In this document: piece by piece, positions 25,619 through 35,000 of the stretch
How positions within the stretch are numbered: position 1 is the first letter of the stretch
Layout of the letters: each line of letters opens with the position of its first letter
NCBI GenBank assembly: GCA_040880405.1
Contig: JBBDIM010000026.1
Location: 1 to 47,106, forward strand
Length of the DNA: 47,106 nucleotides
From: JBBDIM01 sp040880405
GTDB taxonomy: Bacteria > Planctomycetota > Planctomycetia > Pirellulales > Pirellulaceae
Direction of reading: 5' to 3'
Notes under the pieces: model-generated
Database searches by the model: none
Seen by the model: the letters and a program-made list of their open reading frames with translations, nothing else
What the model was told of the DNA's origin: nothing
Translations under genes and position numbers: made by a program

Positions 25619-27169
25619 GTGGAAACCTTCTACATTATTCTTACCGCTGTGCTTTCGTTCGTCGCCGCCGTGGTGCTGGTGAAGTTCGTCGATCGGCTTC
25701 GTAAAAAGGACGCGGAGACCGAAGCGACGCAAATTATTGAGCAGGCCAAACAAGAGGCGGATAATCTCCGCAAATCCGCAAGCTTGGAAGCCAAGGAGAC
25801 CGCCCTCTCCGTTAAGACCGAGGCGGAGCGCGAGATGTCGAAAGCGAGGGATGAGATTCGCGAGAAGGAAAAATTCCTTGATCGCCGCGACGAAGCCCTG
25901 GAGCAGCAGGCCTCGCATCTTCGTAAACAGGAGAACATGGTCGAAAAGACCCAGCGGCGGCTCTCGGAAAAGATCGAAGAGAACGAGAAACGAGCGGCCA
26001 AACTGGAAGCGAGCATCCGCGAGCAGCAGGACAAACTGCACAAGCTGAGCGGCATGAACCACGAGGAAGCCAAGTCGGAACTGCTCCGCATCCTGGACCA
26101 ACAACTGCAGGCCGAAACCGGGTCGATCATCCTCAAGCATCAACGTCGGATCGAAGAGCAAGTCCGCCCGATGGTACAGGACATGCTGCTGACGGCCATG
26201 CAACGATTCGCCGCCGCCCATACGGCCGAGTCGACCACCAGCACGGTCGACATTCCTAGTGACGAGATGAAGGGGCGAATCATCGGGCGCGAAGGTCGCA
26301 ATATCCGCGCCTTCGAGAAGGAAACCGGAGTGGATGTCATCATCGACGACACCCCAGGCGTCGTGATCGTGAGCGGGTTCGACCCCGTGCGACGGGAAAT
26401 TGCCCGCAGTTCGCTCAACAAGTTGATTGCCGACGGCCGAATTCACCCAACTCGAATCGAAGAACTGGTGAAGGAAACCCAGGCGGAGATCGAGGCGACC
26501 ATTCGCAAAAAGGGTGAAGAAGCGGCCAGCGAGGCGGACGTGATGGGTTTGAACCCGCGTTTGATTGAGATGCTGGGTCGACTCCATTTCCGCACCAGCT
26601 ACAGTCAAAACGTCCTGCGCCACTCGATCGAGGTGGGCTTCATCGCCGGGATGCTGGCGGAGATGATCGGCCTGGATCCCAAAATCGCCCGCCGCGCCGG
26701 ACTGTTACACGATATTGGCAAGGCGGCGGATCATGAGCTGGAAGGTGGCCATCCGAAAATCGGGGCCGACCTGCTCCGGCGGCATGGCGAATCGCCGGAG
26801 GTGGTTCACGCGGCGTTCGGACATCACGACGAGATTATCACGGAATACCCCTACACCATGCTCGTGGCGACCGCCGACGCGTGCAGCGCTTCACGGCCTG
26901 GGGCCCGGCGTGAAACGCTGGAACGCTACATCAAGCGGATGGAAGAACTGGAAGCGATCGCGAGCGGATTTTCAGGGGTCGAGCAGGCCTTTGCGATTCA
27001 AGCGGGCCGCGAACTGCGCGTGATCGCGAGCTCTAAAAACACCGACGACGCGACCGCCGCCAAAATTTGCCGCGATATCGCCAATGCCTTCGAAAATCAG
27101 TTGACCTACCCGGGCGAGATCAAGGTCACTGTGGTGCGGGAATCACGGTTCACCGAGTTCGCCAAGTAA
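25619..27169 (+). CDS. rny: Ribonuclease Y
   Basis: Membrane-anchored endoribonuclease that initiates mRNA decay. Translation starts at the GTG at 25619, preceded by AGAGGAG with a 9-nt gap, giving 516 residues, the usual size; the longer in-frame extension upstream runs through leader DNA and is not credible. Domains are an N-terminal membrane helix (about 4-22), a long coiled coil (about 27-190), a KH domain with GRIIGREGRNIR at 219-230, and an HD domain with the metal-binding HD pair at 364-365 (LLHDIGKAAD). ymdB follows 27 bp downstream, the same pairing as in Bacillus subtilis. Confidence 0.95.
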   Translation: METFYIILTAVLSFVAAVVLVKFVDRLRKKDAETEATQIIEQAKQEADNLRKSASLEAKETALSVKTEAEREMSKARDEIREKEKFLDRRDEALEQQASHLRKQENMVEKTQRRLSEKIEENEKRAAKLEASIREQQDKLHKLSGMNHEEAKSELLRILDQQLQAETGSIILKHQRRIEEQVRPMVQDMLLTAMQRFAAAHTAESTTSTVDIPSDEMKGRIIGREGRNIRAFEKETGVDVIIDDTPGVVIVSGFDPVRREIARSSLNKLIADGRIHPTRIEELVKETQAEIEATIRKKGEEAASEADVMGLNPRLIEMLGRLHFRTSYSQNVLRHSIEVGFIAGMLAEMIGLDPKIARRAGLLHDIGKAADHELEGGHPKIGADLLRRHGESPEVVHAAFGHHDEIITEYPYTMLVATADACSASRPGARRETLERYIKRMEELEAIASGFSGVEQAFAIQAGRELRVIASSKNTDDATAAKICRDIANAFENQLTYPGEIKVTVVRESRFTEFAK

Positions 27170-27196
27170 ACCCACTCGTTGGAAAGTCGAAAGCTC

Positions 27197-28015
27197 GTGC
27201 GTATTTTGCATATTGGCGACATCGTCGGGAAACAAGGCCGAGACATTGTGCGTCAGGTAGTTCCCGGCTTGCGGCGCAAGGAAAAGCTCTCACTGGTGGT
27301 AGCCAATGCCGAAAACTCCTGTGGCGGTTCGGGCCTGACCCCCGCGGCGTATCAGGATTTGATCGCCCATGGGGTCGATTGCATCACCATGGGCGACCAC
27401 ATCTACCGCCGCAAGGAACTGTACAAAACGCTCGATTCCCAGCCGAATATCATGAAACCGGCGAATTTCCCCAGCGACGCCCCCGGCAAGGAATTCGCGA
27501 TTGTTCAAAGCAATGAAGGGATCCGAGTCGCCGTCTTTAGTCTTCTCGGCCGCGTCTTTATGCGCCCGGTCGATTGCCCGTTTCAGGCGGCGACCAGGGT
27601 GCTTGCGCGGCTGCCGGCGGACGTGAAGGTGCGGTGCCTCGATTTTCACGCCGAGGCGACCAGCGACAAACAGGTGATGGGTCGATTCCTGGATGGCAAG
27701 GTCTCGTATGTCCTGGGAACCCACACGCACGTCACCACCGCGGACGAGCAAATCTATCCCGGCGGGACCGCCTTTCAGTGCGATTTGGGCATGACCGGTC
27801 CGCACGAGAGTATCATCGGGCGGCGGATCGATCGGGTGATGGAAACCACCACCACGTTCCGTCCGACGATGTTCGACGTCGCCCAGAACGATGTCCGCCT
27901 CAACGGTTCGATTGTCGACGTCGACGCGACCACTGGCAAGGCACTATCAATCCGCCGGATCCAGATCAAGGAGTCGGAAATCGAACAGTACCAGGATGAA
28001 TCCCATCTCCGGTAA
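27197..28015 (+). CDS. ymdB: YmdB-family metallophosphoesterase (TIGR00282)
   Basis: 272 residues from the GTG at 27197, preceded by GGAAAG about 10 nt upstream; a TTG at 27179 is the alternative. YmdB is a dinuclear-metal phosphodiesterase acting on 2',3'-cyclic nucleotides and linked to RNase Y in gene expression control. Metal-site motifs visible are HIGDIVGKQGR near the N-terminus, NAENSCGG, TMGDHIYRRKE and GTHTHVTTADEQI. The third normally reads GNH; here the asparagine is an aspartate. The gene follows rny by 27 bp and is probably cotranscribed. Confidence 0.88.
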   Translation: MRILHIGDIVGKQGRDIVRQVVPGLRRKEKLSLVVANAENSCGGSGLTPAAYQDLIAHGVDCITMGDHIYRRKELYKTLDSQPNIMKPANFPSDAPGKEFAIVQSNEGIRVAVFSLLGRVFMRPVDCPFQAATRVLARLPADVKVRCLDFHAEATSDKQVMGRFLDGKVSYVLGTHTHVTTADEQIYPGGTAFQCDLGMTGPHESIIGRRIDRVMETTTTFRPTMFDVAQNDVRLNGSIVDVDATTGKALSIRRIQIKESEIEQYQDESHLR

Positions 28016-28123
28016 ATCCCTTGACTAATCGTCACGCTAGCGGCGATGGTGGGTAAAAGTGATCTCCTCTTGCCGGATTTCGACGGTTTCGCTATTCTCC
28101 CCGCCCGATAGGAATCGGCAGTC

Positions 28124-28561
28124 GTGGATTGGACCTGTTCCCAACCTCGTTTGGCATGGTACTACCGCTTGGTCCTTGGGCTGATCGGAAGCGGACTGAT
28201 GCTCCTGCTGGGGACCGCCTTTTGGCTGTCACCCAATTCCGAAGGGACCGGAACCCACCGGCAATTAGGGCTTCCACCCTGTACGATTGTGGCCCTGTAT
28301 GAAACGCGATGTCCCGCCTGTGGGATGACCACTTCCTGGGCCCACCTGACACGGGGAAACCTGATCGGATCGTTCCGAGCCAATTCCGCGGGGCTGACCC
28401 TCGGGTTGTTGGCGATCGTCGTCGGGCCATGGCTCTTCAGCACTGCCCTGTGGGGCCGCTGGACAGTCGGGCCGCCGGACGATTCGATGATTATTGGTGT
28501 CACGATATTTATCGTGGTGGTGATGCTGGCCGATTGGATCGTTCGCCTAACATGGATGTAG
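28124..28561 (+). CDS. DUF2752 membrane protein
   Basis: A 145-residue protein starting at a GTG, with three hydrophobic segments (about 13-33, 83-105, 118-140). Between the first and second is CPACGMTTS (63-71), the Cys-pair hallmark of DUF2752, a family of small membrane proteins of unknown function. The Cys pair could bind metal or form a disulfide. It follows ymdB by 108 bp on the same strand; whether it shares the transcript is unclear. Confidence 0.75.
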   Translation: MDWTCSQPRLAWYYRLVLGLIGSGLMLLLGTAFWLSPNSEGTGTHRQLGLPPCTIVALYETRCPACGMTTSWAHLTRGNLIGSFRANSAGLTLGLLAIVVGPWLFSTALWGRWTVGPPDDSMIIGVTIFIVVVMLADWIVRLTWM

Positions 28562-28656
28562 GTCGAGTTTTTCCTTGCCAGTTTGGCTAGGTAACGAAGA
28601 TCATTGATTAAGCGGATTTGTAATTTACGTTTCACCGAAACGCAGAGGAAACAAGG

Positions 28657-29313
28657 ATGTTTCGCGTTTGGAATACTCGCCCTCGCCTCAGCATGTTGCT
28701 TGTGCTGGGAATCGCCGCGGTCATCTCCGGCACCGGCTGCGCCTTCATGGCCAATATGCTGCACCCCGGAGATATGCGGACGGCCAGGTTCACCGGCTTG
28801 GAAGAAAAGACGGTGGCGGTCATCTGTGTCTCCAGCCCCTCGTTCTATTCCCAAACCACGACCTCGCGGCAGATCGCCGAGGCGGTGGAATCGCTCCTTT
28901 CACAACGCGTGAAAGAGATCAAGATTATCCCCCAGCAAAAAATCGACGACTGGAAAGACCGCGTCAATTGGGACAGCATGGACTACCGCGAAGCGGGCAA
29001 AGGTTTGAAAGCGGACATGGTGGTAGCGATCGATCTGGCCAGCTTCGAGATCCAGCCCAACCCGGGCGTGTTTCGTGGCAATGCCGAGTATGTCGTCTCG
29101 GTGTACGACATCAAATCGAAAGGGAAGGTCGTCTTCCAGGACACTCCCCGACCGATTCAGTTTCCCGCCAACGGTTTGGTTTCGACCACCAGCAGCGAAC
29201 GAGAATTCCGCAGTTCGTTCATGAATCTGCTGGCCCACCGGATTGCCCGAAACTTCTATGGGTACAACGGCAAAGACGACCTGATGCTGGACGAAACGTT
29301 CGTCTCGGGCTAA
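28657..29313 (+). CDS. Putative lipoprotein of unknown function
   Basis: A 218-residue protein. The N-terminus has basic residues, a hydrophobic core (about 12-24) and a cysteine at 28 in SGTGC, a possible lipobox although glycine at -3 is unusual. The mature part opens with KTVAVICVSSPSFYSQTTT, then RQIAEAVESLLSQRV, a layout like that of envelope proteins that bind a partner through an alpha/beta domain of the CsgG/TolB-N type; this is only a structural impression. It probably sits in the outer membrane or periplasm. It follows the DUF2752 gene by 95 bp. Confidence 0.6.
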   Translation: MFRVWNTRPRLSMLLVLGIAAVISGTGCAFMANMLHPGDMRTARFTGLEEKTVAVICVSSPSFYSQTTTSRQIAEAVESLLSQRVKEIKIIPQQKIDDWKDRVNWDSMDYREAGKGLKADMVVAIDLASFEIQPNPGVFRGNAEYVVSVYDIKSKGKVVFQDTPRPIQFPANGLVSTTSSEREFRSSFMNLLAHRIARNFYGYNGKDDLMLDETFVSG

Positions 29314-29465
29314 CCCACGTTCGATCCCCCCAATTAGGCAGTGCGACGGGTGGCACTGGCGGCTTGTCTGTAAGATATTCGCTGGGTTCATCAAGTAAGT
29401 TGACCCTGCCGTCGGGGGAGCCTAGGATTGAGGTAAACCCCCGCCGAATCAACACCTAAGCCATT

Positions 29466-29484
29466 CCGAACCGTAACGGTTCGG
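29466..29484. promoter_or_regulatory. Short perfect hairpin before the hydrolase gene
   Basis: CCGAACCGT (29466-29474) and ACGGTTCGG (29476-29484) form an inverted repeat around one base, which folds with a 3-nt loop. It lies about 77 bp before the hydrolase start. No run of T follows, so it is not a clear terminator; it could be an operator or a leader hairpin. Confidence 0.35.
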
Positions 29485-29560
29485 GATTTCCTATGTTTAG
29501 GCGGCAAATTGCCCCGGCTTCCGCTTTTCTCAATCCATCTTTTAGGCGGTGAACCGTACC

Positions 29561-30505
29561 ATGACACGCATCCGCACCCTCTCCGCTTTGGCGTGCCTGG
29601 CCGTGGTGGCCTTGCTGGCTGACACCTCACTGGCACAACGGGGCGTGGTTAAGCCCAAAGATTTACCCGCGCCTGAACAGGTCGGCATCAAGACCAAAGA
29701 TGGCGTGACACTCAGGGCGACCTATTACGCGAGCACGCTCGGCAAAAAGGCGATCCCGGTGATCCTGCTGCACGGGTGGCAGCGGACCCGCGAGGATGTC
29801 AAACAGGTTGCCCTTGTGCTTCAGCGAGAGGGGATGGCGGTGGTCGCGCCGGATCTCCGCGGGCATGGCCTCAGCAAAAACATCCAGATCGGCAATCGAT
29901 TCGAGGAACTCGATCTGACCCGGTTCCGCAATCTCGACTTTGAGCGCTTCGTGGATCAGGACCTGGAGTCGATCAAGCGATTCCTGATGCGGAAAAATAA
30001 CGAGGGGGAGCTCAACATTGAGTTACTGACCATCATCGCTTGCGATTTCAGCGCGGTGGCCGCCCTAAACTTCGCGGCCAAAGACTGGAGTTGGCCCACA
30101 CTCCCGGGGATCAAGCAGGGACAGGATGTGCGAGGGCTGATTCTCGTTTCGCCATCTCGCTCGTTCCGCGGCTTCACGGCCAACGCCGCGTTGCAGCACC
30201 CGGCCGTGCGTAATCAGATCTCGATCATGCTCATCGCCGGACAGGACGATCGCGATAGTTTCTCGGATAGTCGTCGGATGTTCACCACCCTGGAAAAAGC
30301 CCGCCCCAAGCTTCCGACCGATCCGGCTGAACTACGGAAACAACAAGATCTTTTCTTCGTGTCGAAACCAAGCGATTTGAGCGGCACCCCCCTGCTGATC
30401 GATCCCCGACTCAACACGATGCGAGACATCCTCTATTTCATAAACACTCGCGTGGTTGCTAATCGGGATGAATATCCCTGGACTGATCGGACCAGTCCCC
30501 TGTAG
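29561..30505 (+). CDS. Exported alpha/beta hydrolase fold protein
   Basis: 314 residues from the ATG at 29561, which follows AGGCGGTG; a GTG 12 bp upstream is the alternative. A signal peptide (about 1-26, ending SLAQ) is followed by an alpha/beta hydrolase core: the oxyanion loop HGW at 71-73 and PDLRGHG at 97-103. At the nucleophile elbow, where GxSxG is expected, the sequence is ACDFS (160-164), placing an aspartate (D162) at the nucleophile position. It may use Asp, as haloalkane dehalogenases do, or be a non-catalytic fold. Substrate is unknown. It is monocistronic; the family C repeats follow it. Confidence 0.7.
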   Translation: MTRIRTLSALACLAVVALLADTSLAQRGVVKPKDLPAPEQVGIKTKDGVTLRATYYASTLGKKAIPVILLHGWQRTREDVKQVALVLQREGMAVVAPDLRGHGLSKNIQIGNRFEELDLTRFRNLDFERFVDQDLESIKRFLMRKNNEGELNIELLTIIACDFSAVAALNFAAKDWSWPTLPGIKQGQDVRGLILVSPSRSFRGFTANAALQHPAVRNQISIMLIAGQDDRDSFSDSRRMFTTLEKARPKLPTDPAELRKQQDLFFVSKPSDLSGTPLLIDPRLNTMRDILYFINTRVVANRDEYPWTDRTSPL

Positions 30506-30514
30506 CCACCGCTT

Positions 30515-30617
30515 CGTAGCCACGCTTGCCAAAAGCGTGGGAGAAGCGCCAGCCCGCGAAGCACTCGGGGCAAACTCTACTCGCGAGGCTCCCACGGTCT
30601 ACGCGACCGTGGCTACG
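30515..30617. repeat. 103-bp two-hairpin repeat (family C), copy A
   Basis: Ends are inverted (CGTAGCCACG at left, CGTGGCTACG at right). Left hairpin CCACGCTT/AAGCGTGG, right hairpin CCACGGTC/GACCGTGG, with about 45 nt between (GCACTCGGGGCAAACTCTAC). Tandem with copy B, 10 bp apart. It lies between the convergent hydrolase and LysM genes. Confidence 0.85.
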
Positions 30618-30627
30618 CAAGAGGGGT

Positions 30628-30730
30628 CGTAGCCACGCTTGCCAAAAGCGTGGGGGAAGTGCCGACCCGTGAAGCACTCGGGGCAAACTCTACTCGCGAG
30701 GCTCCCACGGTCTTGGCGACCGTGGCTACA
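30628..30730. repeat. 103-bp two-hairpin repeat (family C), copy B
   Basis: Nearly identical to copy A and in the same orientation. The right terminus (CTACA) includes the TAG stop codon of the LysM gene (30726-30728, read on the minus strand). Confidence 0.85.
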
Positions 30731-31613
30731 GATGGGAACGCCTGCTCTCCAGCGGCTTGAGGTTTGTCCAGGGGCTCTCGTCGCCGGACGCGGGTTGGGC
30801 CATTAGCGGCCGCACCGGTGTGGTGGGCCGCTCTCCCGCTTCCGTTTCCAACCGCGAGAGGTCCTCCGCTCGCGGAATGGTGATTTGTTTGCCGATCGGT
30901 AACAATTCCGGATCGCTCAGCACATCACGGTTCGCCCTGAACAGGGCACCTGCCAGTCCAGGGTCCCCCAAATAGCGCTGGGCCAACGACTCCAAACTAT
31001 CGCCGTCGACGATGCGGTGTTGCCCCTGCTGCGATTCAGCCTGCGGAGCAAAGGTCCGAGGGGGTGCCGAACGGCTCGATTCCTGACTTTGCCGCGGCTG
31101 CCAATTCGCTTCCTCCGACTCGCTGGACCGCTGCGAATGGAGGGGCGTCATTCGCACCGATCGATCCGTGGCGGGGCTCTCGATGGCAATCGGGATACTC
31201 ACCCGGGGTACCGCGTCGGGCCGATTCTCAAGCTGCTGAACCCGCGTGGCCAACGTAACCCCGCTGGTCGCGCCACCACCACCCTGCTGGTAGCTGGCTT
31301 GAAACCCGGAGACCGGATTCTCCATTCCCGCCGAGAGGGTCGGCATCGTCATCCGCTCGTCCAAACCGGCATGCGCCATGGAACGAGAGGGGGCCAACAC
31401 CACGGGGCGTGGTTCGTCGGCTGGGACATTCGCAAAGCTTGCCTCATCGATGGGTGGTTTCTTTACCACCGTCGTCGTCAGATCCTTGTCGGAAGCCGAT
31501 ACCTGGCGGGCCTCCTCTGTTTCAACTGAATCGCTCGACCAATAAGGCATGGCCGAACCGATTCCAATGACTCCAATCGCCACCAACGCAAGTAACTTCG
31601 AGTTGCCGTCCAT
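30726..31613 (-). CDS. LysM domain protein, membrane-anchored
   Basis: 295 residues from the ATG at 31611-31613. An N-terminal hydrophobic segment (about 6-24) would anchor it to the inner membrane. A long, low-complexity Ser/Gln/Pro-rich linker follows. Near the C-terminus (about 199-247) is one LysM domain: HRIVDGDSLESLAQRYLG, then ELLPIGKQITIP, a fold that binds peptidoglycan or other GlcNAc polymers. Its role may be envelope attachment. The ATG has no strong Shine-Dalgarno and a start at 31661 (ATG) is possible. The stop codon lies in the end of the repeat at 30628. Confidence 0.75.
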   Translation of the reverse strand: MDGNSKLLALVAIGVIGIGSAMPYWSSDSVETEEARQVSASDKDLTTTVVKKPPIDEASFANVPADEPRPVVLAPSRSMAHAGLDERMTMPTLSAGMENPVSGFQASYQQGGGGATSGVTLATRVQQLENRPDAVPRVSIPIAIESPATDRSVRMTPLHSQRSSESEEANWQPRQSQESSRSAPPRTFAPQAESQQGQHRIVDGDSLESLAQRYLGDPGLAGALFRANRDVLSDPELLPIGKQITIPRAEDLSRLETEAGERPTTPVRPLMAQPASGDESPWTNLKPLESRRSHL

Positions 31614-31937
31614 TTTGCGTACCGCTTTCGTTAAGCATCCTACGTACGCAATCCTTCGCATAAAAAACACAGTCCATCCATATGCTTGTGTTCATCGTCG
31701 CGTGCTAGCGGAGTCTGGATGGGATTTCCGCTCCAAAATGCAGTTACCCTTAGTTTTCAGCTCCAGTTTTTAGCAACACAACCATCAGGCAAACCTTGCC
31801 GTGAAAGGCTTTTAGCATGAGGAAAAATGTATCCCTCAGGCAATCTTTGACGGTACCCAACCCAGGTCTTTCCAGCCGCACTCGCTAGTACGTGAAAGAG
31901 ACCTTGGCCGGTCGGACAAGTTCGCGATGCGGACACG
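31614..31937. other. Upstream region of the LysM gene
   Basis: AT-richer intergenic DNA that should hold the LysM gene promoter. No convincing promoter, gene, RNA or repeat is seen. Confidence 0.4.
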
Positions 31938-31965
31938 AAAAAAGCCGGCCTCAAGTGAGGCCGGC
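31938..31965 (-). terminator. Intrinsic terminator of the yajC-secDF operon
   Basis: Read on the minus strand, an 8-bp perfect GC-rich stem GCCGGCCT/AGGCCGGC (31958-31965 with 31944-31951) with a 6-nt loop is followed at once by six T (31938-31943). It is about 70 bp after the secDF stop. This is the clearest rho-independent terminator in the window. Confidence 0.88.
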
Positions 31966-32034
31966 GGGGTAGTTTTCCGATTGGGTAAGTTGTTCCAGCC
32001 AGCATGTCCAGCATGTATGGCGGTGGAAACAAGA

Positions 32035-35000
32035 TTAGGTCGACTGCACGGTCGAACGCTTCTTCCGATTCATCATCCACAACAACGTCGGAGCGGCGAC
32101 AAAGACCGAACTGTACGTCCCCACAATCACACCCACCACGAGGGCAAACGCGAAGGCATGAATCGCCTCGCCACCCATGGTGTACAGGATGATCACCACG
32201 ATCAAGGTGGTGAGCGAGGTGAGGATGGTACGCCCCAAGGTCTGATTGATGCTGAAGTTGACCATCTCGCTGGTTAATTGTGGGTTCTTTCCGCGAACCT
32301 CACGAATCCGGTCGAAGACCACGATCGTATCGTTGAGCGAGTAGCCGATGATCGTCAGAAACGCCGCCACAACCGGCAGACTGATCTTAAAGTCGCTGAT
32401 CATCAAAAACCCGAAGACATGCTGCAGCCAATAGCTCAGGGCAATTGCCCCCAGGGTAATGATAACGTCGTGGACCAACGCCACCACCGCCGCCAACCCA
32501 AAGGCGACGTTCTGAAAGCGGAACCAGATATAGCCGATGATTCCGATCAGGCTGAAGGCCAACGCACCGAGGGCCATTGTCTGCATGTCGCCAGCGACCT
32601 TACTTCCGATCTTGCTGGAGGAGGGCCAAACCGGCATCGACTTCATCCGCGAGCTCAAGCGGCTGAGAATCGCCTCGGAGACCTCCTCGTCGGAACTCAA
32701 GCGAACCTTCCAGTTGCTCAAGCTGACACGGCTATCCGGAGCGACCATGCGTCCCTCTTCATCGATTAACATGACCAACGGTCGCTCGTAGCCCAAGTTA
32801 TCGGCCATTTGCTCGATCATGCTCCGAAGCGCATCCGCAGTCATTGGCTCGTCAAACGAGAGTTCCGATTCGGTTCGATAGCGAAGTGACTGCGAAGGTG
32901 CAGCCTCCTCCTGATCAAGCCCCGGGAATTGTCCGCCAGGAAATTGAGCACCTGGCTCCTCATCCATGGGCAGGCCCGGTATGAGTGGATCGAGTTCACC
33001 ACTGGGCTGGGCTGCGTCGACGGGCATCGGATCGGACTCTCCCTCGGCTGGAGAGTCCGGGGAGGTTTCTTCCGTGGAAGCGGGGGTTTCCGACGCGGGC
33101 GTTTCAGACTCCGCAGCTTCAGGTTCTGCGATTTCCGTCATCGGTTCCGGCTGGCTCTCCGGCTGCTCGGCCGGAGCGGGCTCACCTTCCGACTCACCTG
33201 GTTGGGAATCGGCGGGAGGCTGATCCCCCTCTTCCTGCACCAACATCAACTGGCTGATCCAAAACGACCGGGCCAGCAGTTCGAGGCCTTGAAGGTTCGT
33301 TCGAGACTGATCTTCGCTTTCCGGTGCCGCCGGCTCAGGCGAGTCCTCAGACATCGGCTCTTCCGGAGCGGGCTCCGGTGAGTCGGTTTCCTCCGAAGAG
33401 CTCTCCTCCGGCATCGGCGCGGACTCCGATTCCGAAGCAGCAGGCTCCGGAGTTTCTGGTTCCGGAGTTTCCGGCTGCGGTTTCTCAGGCTCTGGCGTTG
33501 CAGGCGTTTCCGGTTCGGTCGTGGCAGGCTCGCTAGACGAAGGTTCGTCCGCGGGAGCAGGTGCCTCGGTCATCGGTTCCGCCGGCGTCATCGGTTCCAT
33601 TTCAGGTGATTCAGCCGGCTGGCTCGAATCAGGTTCCGGCGATTCAGGCTGGGAATCCTCGGTTGCGGCAGGTTCGGCACCTAGCTGCGCATCTCCCGGG
33701 GTTTCCACTTCCGAAGCGGGCTCCTCTTCATCTCGTGGCGCGGCCAGAGGAGTCAATCCAGCGAAGTTCATGGAGTGCATTACCAACAAACTCTTGCCAT
33801 TCTCGTCGCGGAAAATCCGCTCCATTTCGCGCTGGACCACCTCGATTCCCTCGGGAACCCGACCGGTCTCATGCCGCTCGGACTCGGAGCTGAATTCGAT
33901 ATTCAGTCGACGAGCGGTGTTCGTATCATCGCCGCTGGCGACCGCCATCGGTCCGGTCCCGTCGTCCGAAGTATCCTGAAAGACAATGGCGTCTTCATTC
34001 ACATTGGGGCGAGCGGTGAGGGCCAACTCGGTACCGTTAAGCAGTTCAATAATCTCGGCCAGGGTCTCCGCCGGACTCAAATCGACTTCCGCGGTTTGGC
34101 CCGTGCGATCCGTGAGGACAACCGTTCCCAGGAGCCCGTAACCGGCCAGCGAAGTGTCGACCTTGTAAATCCGATTTTCCAGTCCCGGCACGGTCACGGC
34201 ACTAAGGGCCAAATCGGGAAGTTCATCACTCAGCCGGGTGCGAACTTCCGCAATCGGCATCGCTTCCTCAAGGAAGATCTGAATCGAAGAACCGCCCCGG
34301 AAGTCGATGTCGAAGATCTCGCGGCCGCGGACACCCACCGCCACTAGGCTGACAATCAGCAGAGCAATCGAACAGACGGCAGCGATTCCTCGCTTCCCGA
34401 TAAAATCGAAACCGAGGCTGGAAACCGAAGGTGCCATGCTGAGACTTTTGATCCAGCGTTTGCGTTCCATGATGTCGAAGAGGGTTCGCGACACGAAAAT
34501 CGCCGTGAACATACTCATCACGATCCCGAAGAAGAGCGTCACCGCAAACCCTCGGACTTGATCGGTGCCGATCCGGTACAGAATCAACGCGGTGATCATG
34601 GTGGTCAGGTTCGCGTCGACAATGGTCGACATCGCTTTACCGTACCCGTTCACCAGCGCCATTCGCAGACTGGAACCGATCTTCAATTCCTCACGAATTC
34701 GCTCGAAAATCAGAACATTCGCGTCAACCGCCATCCCGACCGTGAGCACTAGACCGGCGATCCCCGGCAGGGTCAAGTCGGCTGAGATCAAGATCATGAT
34801 CCCGAGGATGAACAGGATATTTAGCAACAGGGAGATACAAGCCAGAACCCCGGCGACGCGATAGTAAACGAGCATAAACAGCAATACCGAGGCCAGCGAG
34901 ACGGCGATGGCGACCTGACCACGGCGGATCGTGTCGTCACCGAGCGTAGCACTGATGGTCTGTTCGCTGATTGGCTCTTTCCGCAGCGATACCGGCAGGT

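Noticed and set aside
2268..31706. GCTAGC words near several starts (2270, 5774, 21994, 31703) as a shared operator
   Set aside because: The hexamer is about as frequent as chance predicts and its position relative to genes varies.
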